DNA from: Serpula lacrymans var. lacrymans S7.9
Lineage: Eukaryota > Basidiomycota > Agaricomycetes > Boletales > Serpulaceae
DNA length: 64,000 bases
Direction: 5' to 3'
Assembly: GCF_000218685.1 (NCBI RefSeq)
Contig: NW_006763300.1
Coordinates: 961,447-1,025,446 of the forward strand
The position numbers and the translations under genes were made by a program. Below, piece after piece: positions 47,702 to 60,890 of this stretch (the first letter of the stretch is position 1; every line of letters begins with the position of its first letter). The notes under the pieces were generated by a model. That model was given only the letters and a program-made list of their open reading frames with translations, ran no database searches and had not been told where the DNA came from.

Positions 47702-48815
47702 GATCTGAAAGTAGTTAAAATATTTGATTGTATTTTTGGATCTACAAGATTTTGTCAGAATAATATAATTTTGTTGACATATTCCCATTGATACTATGTT
47801 TTGTGGAAATATAAAAATATGTTAACAAAAATACATTATTCTGACAAAATCCTGACAAAATCTTATAGGTCCAAAAATACAATCAAATAATCTAACTACT
47901 TTCCAGGCTCCTCCCCATCCACTGTTTCGAGGTTCAGAATGTATCCTAGAGAATAGAGACAATTGATCATCCATACATTGCAAGAAAGCATGTGATGAGG
48001 AGATTTTGAAAGTCAGCTGAACTTTGATTCTGAACCTCTCCACAGCGGCTGGACTTTAACATTTGTAAAGCAAGTCAGCCACAGTAACTAGTGACTGTCA
48101 AGTGATGGCTGACTTTGAAAAAGTAATAAAAATAAAAATGATCCAAATTGGAAATTTGATCAAAGTTGCCCAATCCAGCAGTATCCGCCTGCATACTGTC
48201 CACTGGGGCTTCTCCATCAAGACATTGCATCATTCCAACACTGCCAGAAATTTGTGATCTAACAAAGGAGTGTCGAGCCATTGCTGTTAATGCTGAAACA
48301 GCAACAGTAAATAATTTCAAGGTAAAACTGGATATTATGACACACTAGGTATTCCGGCTTCTAAAATCTTCAACAGGCCATAGAAAAAATCTCACTTACC
48401 GAGCAATCACAATCAGTCCAGAGCTCACTATGAAGCCAGGTGGACTTTTTGAGACAATACTCAAGAATCCAGTATTTGTTGACCAAATAATTTCTGTGGT
48501 ACTGGATGACATGAATTAATACTGATCTTGAAGATTACCTTATTGCCTAAAACGGATAATTCGAGACAGTCGACAGGATTTATTTTGGAGTGGGTTATTT
48601 TCAAAGTCAGCCGTCACTTGGCGGTCACTAGTCACTGTGGCTGACTTGCTTTACAAATGTTAAAGTCCAGCCGCTGTGGGGAGGTTCAGAATCAAAGTTC
48701 AGCTGACTTTCAAAATGTTATCTTATCGTTTATCTAATTTAATCTACATGTCCCTAGGATAAATTCTGAACCTCGAAACAGTGGATGGGGAGGAGTCTGA
48801 CTACTTTCAGGCTTT
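47702..48815. mobile_element. Foldback / MITE composite
   Basis: Two nested inverted-repeat structures. The first (about 47702-47908) is a hairpin: CTGAAAGTAGTTA with TTGATTGTATTTTTGG at its left, mirrored by CCAAAAATACAATCAA and TAACTACTTTCCAG at its right. The second (about 47910-48797) has arms of roughly 220 bp that start CTCCTCCCCATCCACTGTTTCG, contain GTCAGCTGAACTTTGATTCTG and AAGTCAGCCACAGT-type blocks, and enclose about 460 bp without a clear gene. CTACTTTC(C)AGG recurs on both outer sides of the second structure. Confidence 0.6.
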
Positions 48816-48966
48816 TTCATCAATTTTGAGTGTGACAAAGGTTGGTTATGCTTGGTGAGGCCGGAAGTACCGCAAGAGTGCGTCGTTAAACTCAGACTCG
48901 GCATGAGTTTCGGCACTTGTGAGACCGTTCCTCTCACTCACTCCCACTCCCAGAGCCCTCAATCTA

Positions 48967-49247
48967 ATGAAATCGACAAATCTCATCAACGATACAGCTG
49001 AAAACCTACAGCCGAAAGAAGGGTCTGATGAACACAACAGTACGAAAGATCAAGTAAAGGTATATTCATGAGATCAAATACCCTAGATAATCGTCCGATA
49101 ACTGGTTCTCAGGAGTCAGCGTCATCCAAACCGGAGCACGAGACAGTGTCTGATAGCACTTGCAAACCAGACCACGACTTTGAGGGTGGTTTTGGTGGGC
49201 AAGAAGACCTAGAAGATCGTTATGCTACTACTAGTGGGGAACATTGA
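48967..49247 (+). CDS. Short two-exon orphan gene or 3' end of a disrupted gene
   Basis: Exons 48967-49059 and 49113-49247 flank a 53-nt intron with good GT and CAG borders, in phase 0, giving 75 residues. The sequence is very hydrophilic and acidic (KPEHETVSDSTCKPDHD, GGFGGQEDLEDRYATTSGEH), with no recognised domain. An in-frame open stretch precedes the ATG, so this may be the surviving C-terminus of a larger gene cut by the foldback element next to it. Confidence 0.35.
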
Positions 49248-49691
49248 TTCGCTATGAAACTCAGAAGTAAACACATACTAATTCTAATTATTGTCCGTTG
49301 TTACCTTCTCATCTGCGTGAAGAGTGTAGGTTGTAGGTTAAGCCCGTAGTGGGTGGACCCTGGTACTGAAGTGCAATTATAAACTGTACGAACGAATGGA
49401 GTTCAATTTAGAATTGAATAAGTGCACAAACAAAGATGAGTCCCATCAACAGTCCGAGTACAAACGCCGATAATATGACCAATACGATAGAAAAGAAAAG
49501 TGAAACGTTACGATAGATGGTGATAGAGATGGATGTAACCAGATAAACGGAAGGTTGCAAAAAGAAAACAAATTAATACGAAGCCTAAATATTGCAGAAA
49601 AGTAACCAAAATGTCCAAGCAAAGGCCCCAGAGTCCGTCTAATTTACAAGAAATGAACTGCGTCATGCGAAATAGGGCACTGTTTCAGCGG
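49248..49691. other. Spacer between orphan gene and GH5 3' end
   Basis: AT-rich, no coding signal; probably 3' UTR of both convergent genes. Confidence 0.4.
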
Positions 49692-52553
49692 CTAGGCCTT
49701 GGGAGGAGTTGTGATTTGAGCCCTTGGGACATCGTTGGCGATTGCACGTGCAGATGCTGCACCACCTGCGCTACATAGAGGTGAAGGGGGAGCGGCGCTC
49801 GGTCCAATCCAAGGATCAAGGTAACTGCAGGTAGCGATACCAACCATGCCTTTTGCAGTATCCGAAGGATTCTCCCATCCGTCACCAGCACTTGCAGTTT
49901 TTGTTTGCGAACCGGAGGTCAGGGTGAACGTCGGTCCCGGCAGTGTCGCAACAGTGCCCGTCGGGGTGTAAGTTGGAAGGAGGCTAGCTGCACCAGCATT
50001 GCTGATGGTTGCGGGAGGCCAGGGATATGAGGCAGAGAGACCAGAAGCAAGATCTCCAGCACCCGCTCCACCAGTCTGCCATGCTTGCAACGGGGGACTC
50101 CATATATTTTGGTTTCCGCAAGCCCCAACCGCCACACGGGGGTCCTTAGGCATCCAACCGTTTTCCAAGCCAAGTGAGTACGACCACTGAGGAGACTCGA
50201 CAACTCCTGTGGTGGAGGAATTTCCGATCTTCCAGGTCCAGAAAAACCAGTTCTATTTCATTGACAGTCAATCACGAATGTGAACCACCAGTAGGCGGAC
50301 TAGACTCACCTGCAAAGCATCCATGCTAGCCAAAGCGAACTGCATGATATCTTCCTTCATCGTACTGTTCCAAGCTTGCCAGTCAGTCCACGGGTCACAG
50401 CTACCGACGGCAGGCCAGTTCCCAGGAGTGTAAGTCCCTTCGTATCTCGTGCCCAATCCTATGCCATTCACATAAAGCCCACAATCCGTTACTGCATTAC
50501 TAAATTCACCCGCAGTGCTCAGGCCAAAAGCACCCATAGACGTGTTCATCATCGAGCCCCAGGCGTTACACGGCGTTTGCGCATACGACGACATTGGTGC
50601 AGCCGACTGTCCGCCGAAACATATGTAAGGGTGAGTGTCTATAGCGGAACGATCTGAATTGGGAAGGAAGCCGGCCCATTGTGCTGTGCCCAAAAAGCCA
50701 TCGTGGAATGATACATAAGGGCCTTTGCCCTCACCAATCCCACTCGCTTCACGAACGTTGTTGTAAGCTTGTACATAACTGATAACATGGTGAACATCAA
50801 TCACGCTGAATCACAAGTTGCGGCAAAGAGGCACGTACTAGCTTGACAACTGCGACTGCCCTACCATAGTTCCTTGAGGCTCATTGGTGATCCCAAAAAT
50901 CGTAACAACGTCACTATACTCTGGCTGAGAGATGAATTCGGCAAAGATCCTGACATAGTCAAGAGAACGCTGGGCATTCGCCAGACCCATAGGCCCGTTT
51001 AACACGTTTACCGAACCAAGTTTACCTGAATGATTCCACCCGTTTTGACTGCCTGGGAGAGCATGAAAATCGAGATTGATGCGAAGGCCATATTTGCGCG
51101 CCCATTTGATGGCTTTCAAAAAGTACCTGGTGACCACGTCAGAACATCGCAGCTCCAAATTGACAAGAAGGTACATACGTCCAGGAGACTTTGGGAAGGA
51201 AAGGCTCATTACCTCGGGTCTCGATTGCCCACCAGGGAACAGGAATCCGCACAAAATTCAATCCGGCACCAGCTATAGCAGCGAAATCTCGCTCCGTCTA
51301 GCACAATTTACATCAGAGTCAGATCCGTGACATGATGATACAACCTACGATGAAAGTGCTGTAGTGGGTCTCCAGTTGTTGAAGACCTCCACCAGGTGAA
51401 GTGTCAGCGGCCATTGCTTCGCTAAGTGTCCATTCATCTACTGGTGTAGGGGTACTGTTTAGATATTTCTGGTATAGAGCGGGGGCACTAAGGGTTGTTC
51501 GGATCAGTTACATTAGGCCTTGTAACTAAAAATTACTTGCATGAACTATTCATAGATTGCAATCAGTGATAAAGATAGAATAAAAATTTCCGAAGATACC
51601 CACCGGCTCCGTGGTCAGCCAACCACCCAGGTTCACTCTACATTGGCGATGAGCATAAATTCAAATTATTTAGGGGAAAAAATGTACCCCCATATCCTGT
51701 TGGTACCGTACTGAAAAGTCTCATTCAAAGCAGGGGTCCATGATTGAGCCTTAGCACCGTTGTTGAACGGATCTTCCGGATCCCAATACCAGTAGCCACC
51801 AAATGAATTCGAGTATGTGAACGTCGTACCGTCATCCATAGTCACGACACTTCCATCACCACCAGTAACGGCTGCAGCCACTGCTGGCTTACCACCACCA
51901 CTGCTAGTGGTTGGGCTAGCAGGGTTAGTAGTGGCATCGTTTTGTTGGTTTTTGGGTTTGATCACAGTGAAATAGACGGGCACCACGACAGCTACAATAA
52001 TAAGTGCCAGCGCACCAAGAGAGGATAAGATGATAACAGTGCGCTTAGATTTGCTTGGTCCCTGCGCATATGCTGATCGTTTCTCGCTCATATATGGGGG
52101 AGAATCGGCAACCCCAGCGAGGTATTCGCTATCCTGGGGGTCGTCATGGTAGGATCCAGCATAATCGCCCTGGCTTATGGGTTGACCCTGTGTTGCGTTG
52201 AGAGCATATACGGAAGACGCGACCATAGATGGAGAGCTACGACTGGTTCCCTGAGAAGCATAGGACTCGCGTGGATTGATACCACCTTCGTCGTAAAGAG
52301 CAGCACCCAAAAAGCGGGGCTGCGCAGCCCCTGAAGGAAGATGCGAGTCTGCAAAGTCTGACATTTCGACAGGGGGCGTACTGAACGCCGAGTCACGAGG
52401 AGAGGGTGCATCGTGATAGATAGTTTCTCTAAGTCCATCGGTCACATCTTGACCTAAGGGCAGAGGGTCATAAGGGATGTTGGGCAAAGGCCCATTTCGC
52501 GACATGGCTTCAGGAGGGGTAACTGTGACCTTGAATGCGTTCTGGTCCGACAT
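49692..52553 (-). CDS. Membrane-anchored exo-beta-1,3-glucanase, GH5 family
   Basis: The ATG at 52553 opens a first exon to about 51688. Residues 1-190 are a cytosolic Ser/Pro-rich region. A single membrane helix follows (VIILSSLGALALIIVAVVVP), then a Ser/Gly-rich stalk and the catalytic domain. This type II membrane layout is typical of basidiomycete GH5 subfamily 9 enzymes. The catalytic domain starts YGTNRIWG and VNLGGWLTTEP across the first intron. It contains LRINLDFHALPGSQNGWNHSG-type sequence, VTIFGITNEPQ (acid/base Glu), IDTHPYICFGGQ and STAGEFSNAVTDC (nucleophile Glu), and ends KNWFFWTWKIG-like then a Ser/Thr-rich tail. The stop is TAG at 49692-49694. Likely role is remodelling of wall beta-1,3-glucan at the cell surface. 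Confidence 0.88.
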
Positions 52554-55500
52554 GGTCAGTGAAGAGAACGAGTAGAAGGGGGACAGAGAGGGAGACGAAA
52601 CGAGGAAAGGGGGTACGATCAAGAAAGCGAAAAGTAAGGGTTTTAGTTCATGGCAGCCTCAAGGCGTCCCTCACTAGTCCGGTTCCGCAAATAGTATTTA
52701 CACCATAAGGTAAAATAAGCGTCTAGAGACTCACAGATAATGCGTAGCGAGGCTAACACGCAGAATGATAACGCAGGAAAACCAGTGCAAGAGATGGCAG
52801 GAACACAGATATCGATAGATAAAGGAATGGACGACTTCAGTTGCGATGCGGAACTGGCGTATGTCAAGGAGAAAAGGAGGAAGAACGGAATGTTGGACTG
52901 TTTCGATTTCGGACGCGGGGTACATCCCCGTGATGTGACGTTTTGTGACCGGATGGCCGAGGGCTGCCGAACCGAAGCCTAATGAAGACTGCTGCCGGCA
53001 GTGCCGTGCTATATTTCCCACAGCGGAGTCGGACGGCCTTACAGCCAGTGATCAGACGACTGGTCTGCCAGCTGTCCAGGGCAGTCAGGGCAAATTGTCG
53101 AAGAGACCATCACAGCATTGAAAATCTGCCACTATTTTCGTAGAATATCGTCGCCACCAACGAGCGGATAAAGCATTGTCAGCGCAAGGCGTCCACGAAG
53201 TCACATCTGTTAAAAATAATTGAGATCACTTGCAGTCATCGCGAGCCGTCTCCACCTACATGTATATAGTCACCACACTCTTGAGTCATTGTCCACCCGG
53301 CATCCGATGTCATCGAATATGGACTAGTGAGATGGGGGTATTTTTGTGCAAAAAGATAAGGTTGATGGCGCTCATGGCTTGTGATGGATGGTTGCCAGCA
53401 AGAAACGTAGGAGAACGTCGTTATCGTCGAGGCAAGTCGTGAGTGAGTTTATAACCAGAATATGTGGCGACGCATGTGTCAGTACTGCTGCGCATTGGTA
53501 CTTATTAATATATATACCTCGCATTTTTGGTCGTCTTTGTGCGAATTCGAAGTTCGTCTCACTGGCCGTACTCTCTTCATTGAACGCGTTTCCCCTTTTA
53601 GCACCCACGTGTACACAAGTCTCAAAAGTTCAACGTTCAATGTTTACCTTCAGGTTTCCTGATCATACATGAGCATTGTGGCGTAAATGAATCACTGTGC
53701 AAAGGTCTGCTAGTAATGGGTCTCCAACTTGTGCCCGAGGACATAAACGTCACCTCGCAATCATTGGAATAGAACGAGGGACAGTGCCACTACCACGTAA
53801 ACGTCGGGCATGCAGGGGTAGACGGCGTCAATGAGGAACGCGCTCTAAAGGCCGAGCTAAAGGCGGATCCCATGTCATGCATGTCATGTCAATGCAGTGG
53901 AACACGGCAACAACTGACCATGGTGAGTTCGTGTTCCAACAATCCGAATGCTGATATTGTTGTTCTCTTTATTGTTTCGTTTACTTGCAGATAAGCCACA
54001 TACTACTTCGAAAACTAGCGTCTCTATCCTCTGTTGCAGATGTAGTGACCGACATTGGCATAAAGCAAATATCCAGAAGAGCTCTATCCGTGTCGATTCA
54101 TCAGAGCATTTGAAACGCCATATTCGTTGAGCGGTTGACTTGCAATCCCACCTATTGTTTCTTCACTAATGCGGCCATTTTCAGCGCTTTGTTCGTACAC
54201 CCAAAAAAGTAAACAGGCGAATCTCGTGCTTCTCTGATGGACTGACTTTCCTTACCCATGTGAGGAATAGACATATCTTGCTGTGATGCGCGCGGAGCAG
54301 AGACTTGTAAAAGCTCAACAATCTGAACACATCCACCTACCAGATTACAATCTCATCATCTTTGAGCTCGTGAATTCTAACAGCGCCGATTTTTCTTTCG
54401 GATCAGGTCAAATACGGCACGAACAAGAATAATCCAAGGTTTGTGAATGTGAATAATGTACTCGTTGCTGTTAGATCTCACGATTTAGCCTTTCCGTTCG
54501 GTGCAGCGAGGTGAGAAAGTCAATTATTGGCGTCATTACAATGCAAGGCACGGCGTACATGCGATACATGTGTTCTTTGCTCACAACTCTCCTTCTCAAG
54601 TTGTTGTCGTACATGGTCAGTCTTCTACTCGCTGTTTCGGGCCGTAGTCCCTCAATTCTCGCAATATGATCAAACTTACCACTTACAAATCGCCCACCTC
54701 TAAGGCGCTGTGTCTATTTGTCTTGAAATAATGCCGAGAATGGATGGGGATATTGGGATGAAATGAACGCTATTATGCCTCGTAAGGGCAAAGGAACGGT
54801 AAGCAGTTTGCTGATGATCGCATGGTGCTGGCTACGCTTATGATTTCTTTCTTACCATAGAGTATGGGATACGAGGCACAAAGCGCATGTGTTACCCATT
54901 TCCATACTCACATTAGTTTCTTCGACATGATCTAGTCATTCTAACAATAATCGCATTTCTCTTCTACACTTGTCTTCTCTAACCGGCTCCCTTGTATTCC
55001 GATGACTGCATTGTAAGTCAGGCTTCACGGATCGACTCATGGCTCATCTCTGGGAGATAGGAGACGCCCCGATCCTACGTCCTAATAATGCAAATGTCTA
55101 TTCGTCTGTTCTGTCATGACGTCTGTAACAGCTTCATATCCCAGGTCTCCACGAGGGTTGTTTCATCGTGATCGCTGTCGGGGAGAATCCCTCGGACTGC
55201 GATGTTATCTTGCATATACTGGGTCATCATTGACCCCGACTCATCTCACGAGCGGGGTATAAATTCACAGATTATAGGAACGAAAGGCCCGTATGGCAAT
55301 GATAAGTTCGTCCTATTTCCCAACTACTTTCTTTTTGGGCATATACGCTGTATAACGCAATATATTTCATGACCAAGCTTTGGACTAGGGAGTTGTGTCA
55401 TTCCTACAAACACGATAGACTCACGAGAGGAGAATCTGCGTGAAAGCTCTCTGTCTCTTTGATTGGGTGTTATTATAATAACACTACTTACCCGGTGAGT

Positions 55501-56434
55501 ACTTCTTGTGCAACAGGGATTTCTATTATGTTTTCCAGCATCCATTTCACGCTGTCATTGCACGGTTCTTCGTCACGAGATGTCGCGCCAGGTCACTGAC
55601 ATCGGAAGCAAATACAGGAGCAACTTTCTCCGTATTATCCTGAGAGTGAGAAATATAACAGGTACCACTGTAGCAGAGAGGGTTATTTGATGGTTTTTCT
55701 GACTTGAAGGCTCAGTAGATTTGGGCCTGTACACCCAGCAATCCCATTAGTAGTAATTGGTGTTACTATGCAAAGCGTATGTCGCACAGTTCTAGGGTGC
55801 AGGCGCTTAAATAGCTGAGGACAACATAAGTGTGATGTTTGGTGTCGATCGGCGCGCGGATATGTGAGCACGTGGCTAATATTGGCCAACGTTCAGCCAA
55901 CGCTTTTTTGGACCTTGAATGGTTCTTATTCTGTTCATCACGAACAATTTATCATCACTGGCCTACTAGTACCAGAATTTTACTGTCCTTCTAGCACCAT
56001 GTCGTACAACTTTCCACGCTAGAGCCCCTCAATGTATGCTTCAGTTCTCCTACTATGGTTCAACATAGCGGGAATGAACCTGTTATAAACGCCTGTTCTA
56101 TTCACGTCCAGTCCCCTGTACGGGGATTCCAGTCATTGAGCCATTCCCAGCTTGTCTTGCTCTTAGGATCCGTCGTTTCTCTCTTATTTGGGCTACCATT
56201 TGGAAGATCTTATTCTCAGGCCGCACAATTGGTACCATCACACGATTTTGAATACCTACCCCCCGCAGCACACGGTCGTCCCGTGTGTAATCTCTACCAT
56301 TCCACTCTATATGCAGTCTTGGCCATGGAGCGTCACTCAGGCGACTATATATTCAGCCTGCCTTTTGCCCAGGTCTTGCACTCAGCCGCCCTTCGTCTCA
56401 TTCCTTGCGATTGTTACACGCTGACTCGGCACAA
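52554..56434. other. Long intergenic region between GH5 and GH55
   Basis: Nearly 3.9 kb with no gene I can support. Both ends are promoters, of the divergent GH5 and GH55 genes. AATATATATACC near 53510 and GGGGTATAAATTC near 55254 resemble TATA boxes, but no conserved protein follows either. Short open frames (for example 52740-52982, 53388-53672, 55683-55889) have no recognisable motif. Non-coding transcripts or very short secreted peptides cannot be excluded. Confidence 0.45.
56346..56353 (+). promoter_or_regulatory. TATA box of the GH55 gene
   Basis: TATATATT about 85 bases upstream of the ATG at 56435. Confidence 0.5.
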
Positions 56435-59400
56435 ATGGCGCTGGCAAACTTCATCATCCTAGCCCTCGCTATGCTCACGGGCTCGTCCACCATGGTGTCG
56501 GCCTTGGGAACTGCTTGTACGGCTCCTTTGGGCGCTGGGACAGCTGCTCCGGGTGATCCCTTTTGGCTCCAGAGTATCAATTCATCGGGAACGGCGCCGT
56601 ACTCTTCAGACCCAAGTACATATCAGGTTTATCGCAATGTGAAAGATTATGGTGCTACTGGTGATGGTACCACTGATGATACGGCGGCAATCAAGTCTGT
56701 CATTAAACTCGTTCATATATGCGCCGTCGCTGATGCCTTGGATACCGCAGTATGGCTCCGGGTATACGCGGACCTCGCGGACCATCTATNNNNNNNNNNN
56801 NNNNNNNNNNNNNNNNNNNNNNNNNNNNNNNNNNNNNNNNNNNNNNNNNNNNNNNNNNNNNNNNNNNNNNNNNNNNNNNNNNNNNNNNNAGTGTCGGTCT
56901 CTCACTTGCTGACCCCGCCGTATAGCACACTCCGCGCTAGTCTACTTCCCAGCAGGGTAAATATAGTCATTTTAGTATATTCGAATTGGATATCCACCTT
57001 GTCTGATACTTCTGTAGAACTTATGTAGTGTCGTCGCCTATTATCGCCTATTACTACACAGCGATCATCGGAGACGCCAGGAATCCCCCAACCGTAATCG
57101 CCAGTTCGAACTTCAGTGGTATTGCCGTTTTTGGTACGTATACTTCCAACCTCTTAAGAAAAGTTAAAAGTTGCTAATGTACTCATAGACGCGGACCCAT
57201 ACGACGCTGACGGTGCCAACTGGTATGTAAACCAGGACAACTTGTGAGTACATATATGGGCTTTCAGTTACTTATGTCGCTCTAACGGTTTCGTGGATGA
57301 TCTAGCTATCGCTCCATACGGAACTTCGTGATCGACCTCACTGAAATGCCTGCATCTGCTACGGCCACTGGTATCCACTGGCAGGTTTCGCAATCGACAT
57401 CACTTGTCAACATCGTAGTTGATATGTCGACTGCAGCGGGGAATAACCACAGGGGTAAATACGATTAGTTCTATTAAAGTAGATACTGATCAGTTTGTGG
57501 TGAAGGTCTTTTCATGGAAGATGGAAGGTGAGCGTACTCTGAACTCTGATGGCGTCTGCATATGACTGAAGGCCATGTCAAAAGTGGTGGGTTTATGGGA
57601 GGTACGTTGTGGCTTAGGAATGACAGGGGTAAACTAACATAGTCACCAGATCTCGTATTTAATGGGGGCGCCTACGGTATATGGGTTGGAAATCAGCAGT
57701 AGGTAGCACTGATCATATTTTCTCTTCAGCTTTCTGAATCTCAAATTTCAGGTTCACAGTACGCAATCTCACCGTGAACAATGCAAATGCTGGTATGTGG
57801 GATTACGCTCCCAACAAATAACCCACGGTCTCTAACATATCGCACAGCGGCCATTTACGGATTGTGGAATTGGGGTATATATTCTGGACCGTGAGATAGT
57901 TCCACAGGAGTACTTACTCTTTTTGTAGGATGGACTTACCAAGGCGTTACGATCAATAACTGTACAATTGGTTTCGAGCTGTTAACCGGCGGTCTCTCGA
58001 ATGCTGACCAGGTTTGTCTTTGCGTTGCATCCAGTTTTCGTTGATTAATTTCCACTTCCAAAGACCGTTGGAGCAGAAGCCATCATTGATGCCGTTGTTA
58101 CAGACACCCCGATATTTGTCCAGTCATCAGAAGCTAGCAACGGCACCCTGGCCGGGTCCCTTGTACTCAATAATATCCAACTCAACAATGTTCCCACCGC
58201 CGTCGGAGTCGCTAATGGTGATGTCGTCCTGGCTGGAGGTACTATGACGATTGCATCATGGGGCCAAGGCGACGTTTACTCTGGAACAGACCCCAATGGG
58301 AACTTCGAGCAAGGTAACATTTATGCTGCATATAAGGACCCAAGCTTGCTCGACAGTGCCGGAAGGATATTCGGGAAAGCCCATCCACAATACTTCGATT
58401 ATGCTGTTGACCAATTCATAACCGTCAAATCCCAAGGTGCTGTTGGTGATGGGGTAACTGACGATACGGATGCCATTAACGCGGTGCTCAGCAAGGTTTG
58501 TCATATGATTTTTGTTCGCCTGCCTTGCTGACTTCCTCTTAGTACGCTGGTTGTTACATCATCTTCTTTGATGCCGGTGTGTACAAAGTGACGTCAACCA
58601 TCAACGTCCCAGCGGGCAGTCAAATCGTTGGAGAGGCATGGACTGTTATCATGGGCAGTGGCTCTAATTTCGCAGACCAAACCAACCCCCAAGTTGTCGT
58701 CCAAGTCGGCGCTGAGGGTTCTGAAGGCGTCGCTGAAATCACAGATTTCGTCTTTACGACTCAAGGCCCTACACCAGGAGCCATAGTTATTGAATGGAAC
58801 ATCCATGAGCCGTCCGGTGAGCAGGGTGCATGTGGAATGTGGGATAGTCACATCAGGTGCGTACGAAACCACGTTACTGAAAGAGTGTGTAGATTCTAAC
58901 TAAATGTATTTAGACTTGGTGGAGGTACGCTTGTTCGTAAGCTCGTCGGATTCATATGTGCTAACGTTCACCAGCTGTGGGAACAAATCTGGAGACTGCT
59001 CAATGCCCTTCAGGCTCAGATAACACCCAGTGTTTTGCCTCATTCCTTGCCATACATTTGACTTCCGGGTCTACAGCTTATCTCGAAGTATGGACTTCCT
59101 TCCTCATTGTAGCTAGCAACTCAATCTTGTTTCATAGGGAACTTGGGTTTGGCTAGCTGATCATGATCTCGATGGAGATGGCACTTCCCAATTGACCATT
59201 TTCAGCGGACGGGGAATTCTTTCCGAATCCGCAGGGCCTGTTTGGATGATCGGTACATGTGAGTCTCAACGTAGTATGATTTTCCTGAAAATGCTTTTCT
59301 TACTAGACTTTGTTTCGCAGCTTGTAAGTCTGATTCTAGAACGGCCAGAAAGTCATTGTCTTAGGCTTACATCGTCACAGCTGAACATCACGCTCTATAC

Positions 59401-59996
59401 CAGTACAACTTAGCAGGTGCTAGCAACCATTACATGGGATTGATTCAAACTGAGACAGTGAGTGGTTTATTTCAATATCCAAAAGGCAGGATATGAAGGG
59501 TTATCCAGCCGTATTATCAACCGGATCCTGCACCCCCCACCCCTTTCAGCATCAACAGTGCCTATAATGATCCCACGTTTGACAACGGTATGAATATGGC
59601 TTGGGCTGTCTGGGTTGAATCGTCTCAGAACGTCATAATATTTGGTATGTGTTTGTTCTATTGAGTAGTCAAACTCAGTTCACTCAAGCGCTCGAATTTG
59701 ATTAGGAGCTGGGCATTACAGCTTCTTCCAGGTGAGACATGATTCACTCGATAATTTATTCGTATACATGCTCATGTCCCTTAATCGTCCAGAATTACAG
59801 TCAAACTTGCTTAACTAACAATACTTGCAACCCACAAATCGTCAACACTGACTCGACCTCTTCAGTTGCCATCTACAGCTTGTCGACTGTTGGTTCTACA
59901 TACCAGTTGAGTGTCAACCAGGATGGCATAATCAATTGGGCCGACAACGTTGATGGCTTTGCATCGACCGTGACTGTTTGGAGTCCGACGTCATGA
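56435..59996 (+). CDS. Secreted beta-1,3-glucanase, GH55 family
   Basis: The ATG at 56435 starts a signal peptide (LANFIILALAMLTGSSTMVSALG). The enzyme has two beta-helix halves, each opening with a pectate-lyase-3 type motif: NVKDYGATGDGTTDDTAAI at about residue 75 and VKSQGAVGDGVTDDTDAI at 58430-58480. This double motif is the GH55 hallmark. Many short introns split it. The first, at about 56695-56752, restores NYGSGYTRTS after AAI. The C-terminus reads SVAIYSLSTVGSTYQLSVNQ and ends STVTVWSPTS. A 100-N gap (56790-56889) removes part of the first half, and exons on either side cannot be joined with certainty. Elsewhere no frame break is evident. Expected role: exo- or endo-hydrolysis of fungal wall or plant beta-1,3-glucan outside the cell. 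Confidence 0.85.
56790..56889. other. Assembly gap of 100 N
   Basis: Exactly 100 undetermined bases inside the first half of the GH55 gene, probably a placeholder length rather than a measured one. Confidence 0.99.
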
Positions 59997-60885
59997 ACTA
60001 GAGATCATCACGATGACCATAATTTGAACACATTTAAGATGTAGCTTTCATGGCACTGCGTCGGTAAATATAGATTACTGTCAGCTGATGGTACTCAAGC
60101 ATGTATTTATAAAATATATCAAAGCAGCTTTGCATGAGCACACTGTGAACACTACCTGAAGTATTCGTGAAAAATATCAAGTCCAGTAGAAATTAGCAAG
60201 TTATATTTTAGGTTTTCTACAAGTCAGGGCTTATCCATAAGAGTCAAAAGTACTAATGTGTTGTTGATCCATCCCTCCCATTGAATGGCTTCTTGTTTTT
60301 CCATATGGGTAGCAACCGGATGTAGAAATTATAAAGCAAACATTTGGAGTGTTGCCCAAAGTTTTTACCTTATAAATCCAGCCACTTCTGGCTATTTCAT
60401 GCTTTTCAAATGGTATTCACTTTTGTTTGGTATATAAGAAGCACTGTGCATGCATTTTGCAGCAGTTGTTTGCCAAATAATCCTTCTTACATGCCTGTTC
60501 CTGCACTCTGAGGGTCTTGAACACTGGATATATAATTGCAGATGCACCAGGAAGGACACAATCGAGCCATAGCCACCGGATAAATTGCCTGATGCTGTAG
60601 TATCACAGTAGTACCACATAGGCACTGATGAGCTGGCAATAGTGAATATTTCTAGTGAATGAAAAGAAAGACTAATGGTATAATTAGTATTGTGTTGTTT
60701 TTACTTGAGGCAGCTCTAGCATAGGCAAACAGTTACATAATCCTGTGTTAGAATTCAGCTACACAGCATGTTGCCACCTCAGTTCTCAAGTATTCAGACT
60801 GAGGTGAGCAACATGTTTGTTCTTCTACTACATACAATTTTACTTACAGTCTATTAGTCTTCTGTTCATCAGAATTATATATGGT
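59997..60885. other. Non-coding stretch with small inverted repeats
   Basis: No gene. A palindrome near 60767-60812 pairs CATGTTGCCACCTCAGT with ACTGAGGTGAGCAACATG. A similar ACCTCAGTC/GACTGAGGT pair lies past the LTR at 61336-61364, so the LTR may have landed inside an older small TIR repeat. Confidence 0.4.
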
Positions 60886-60890
60886 GTATC

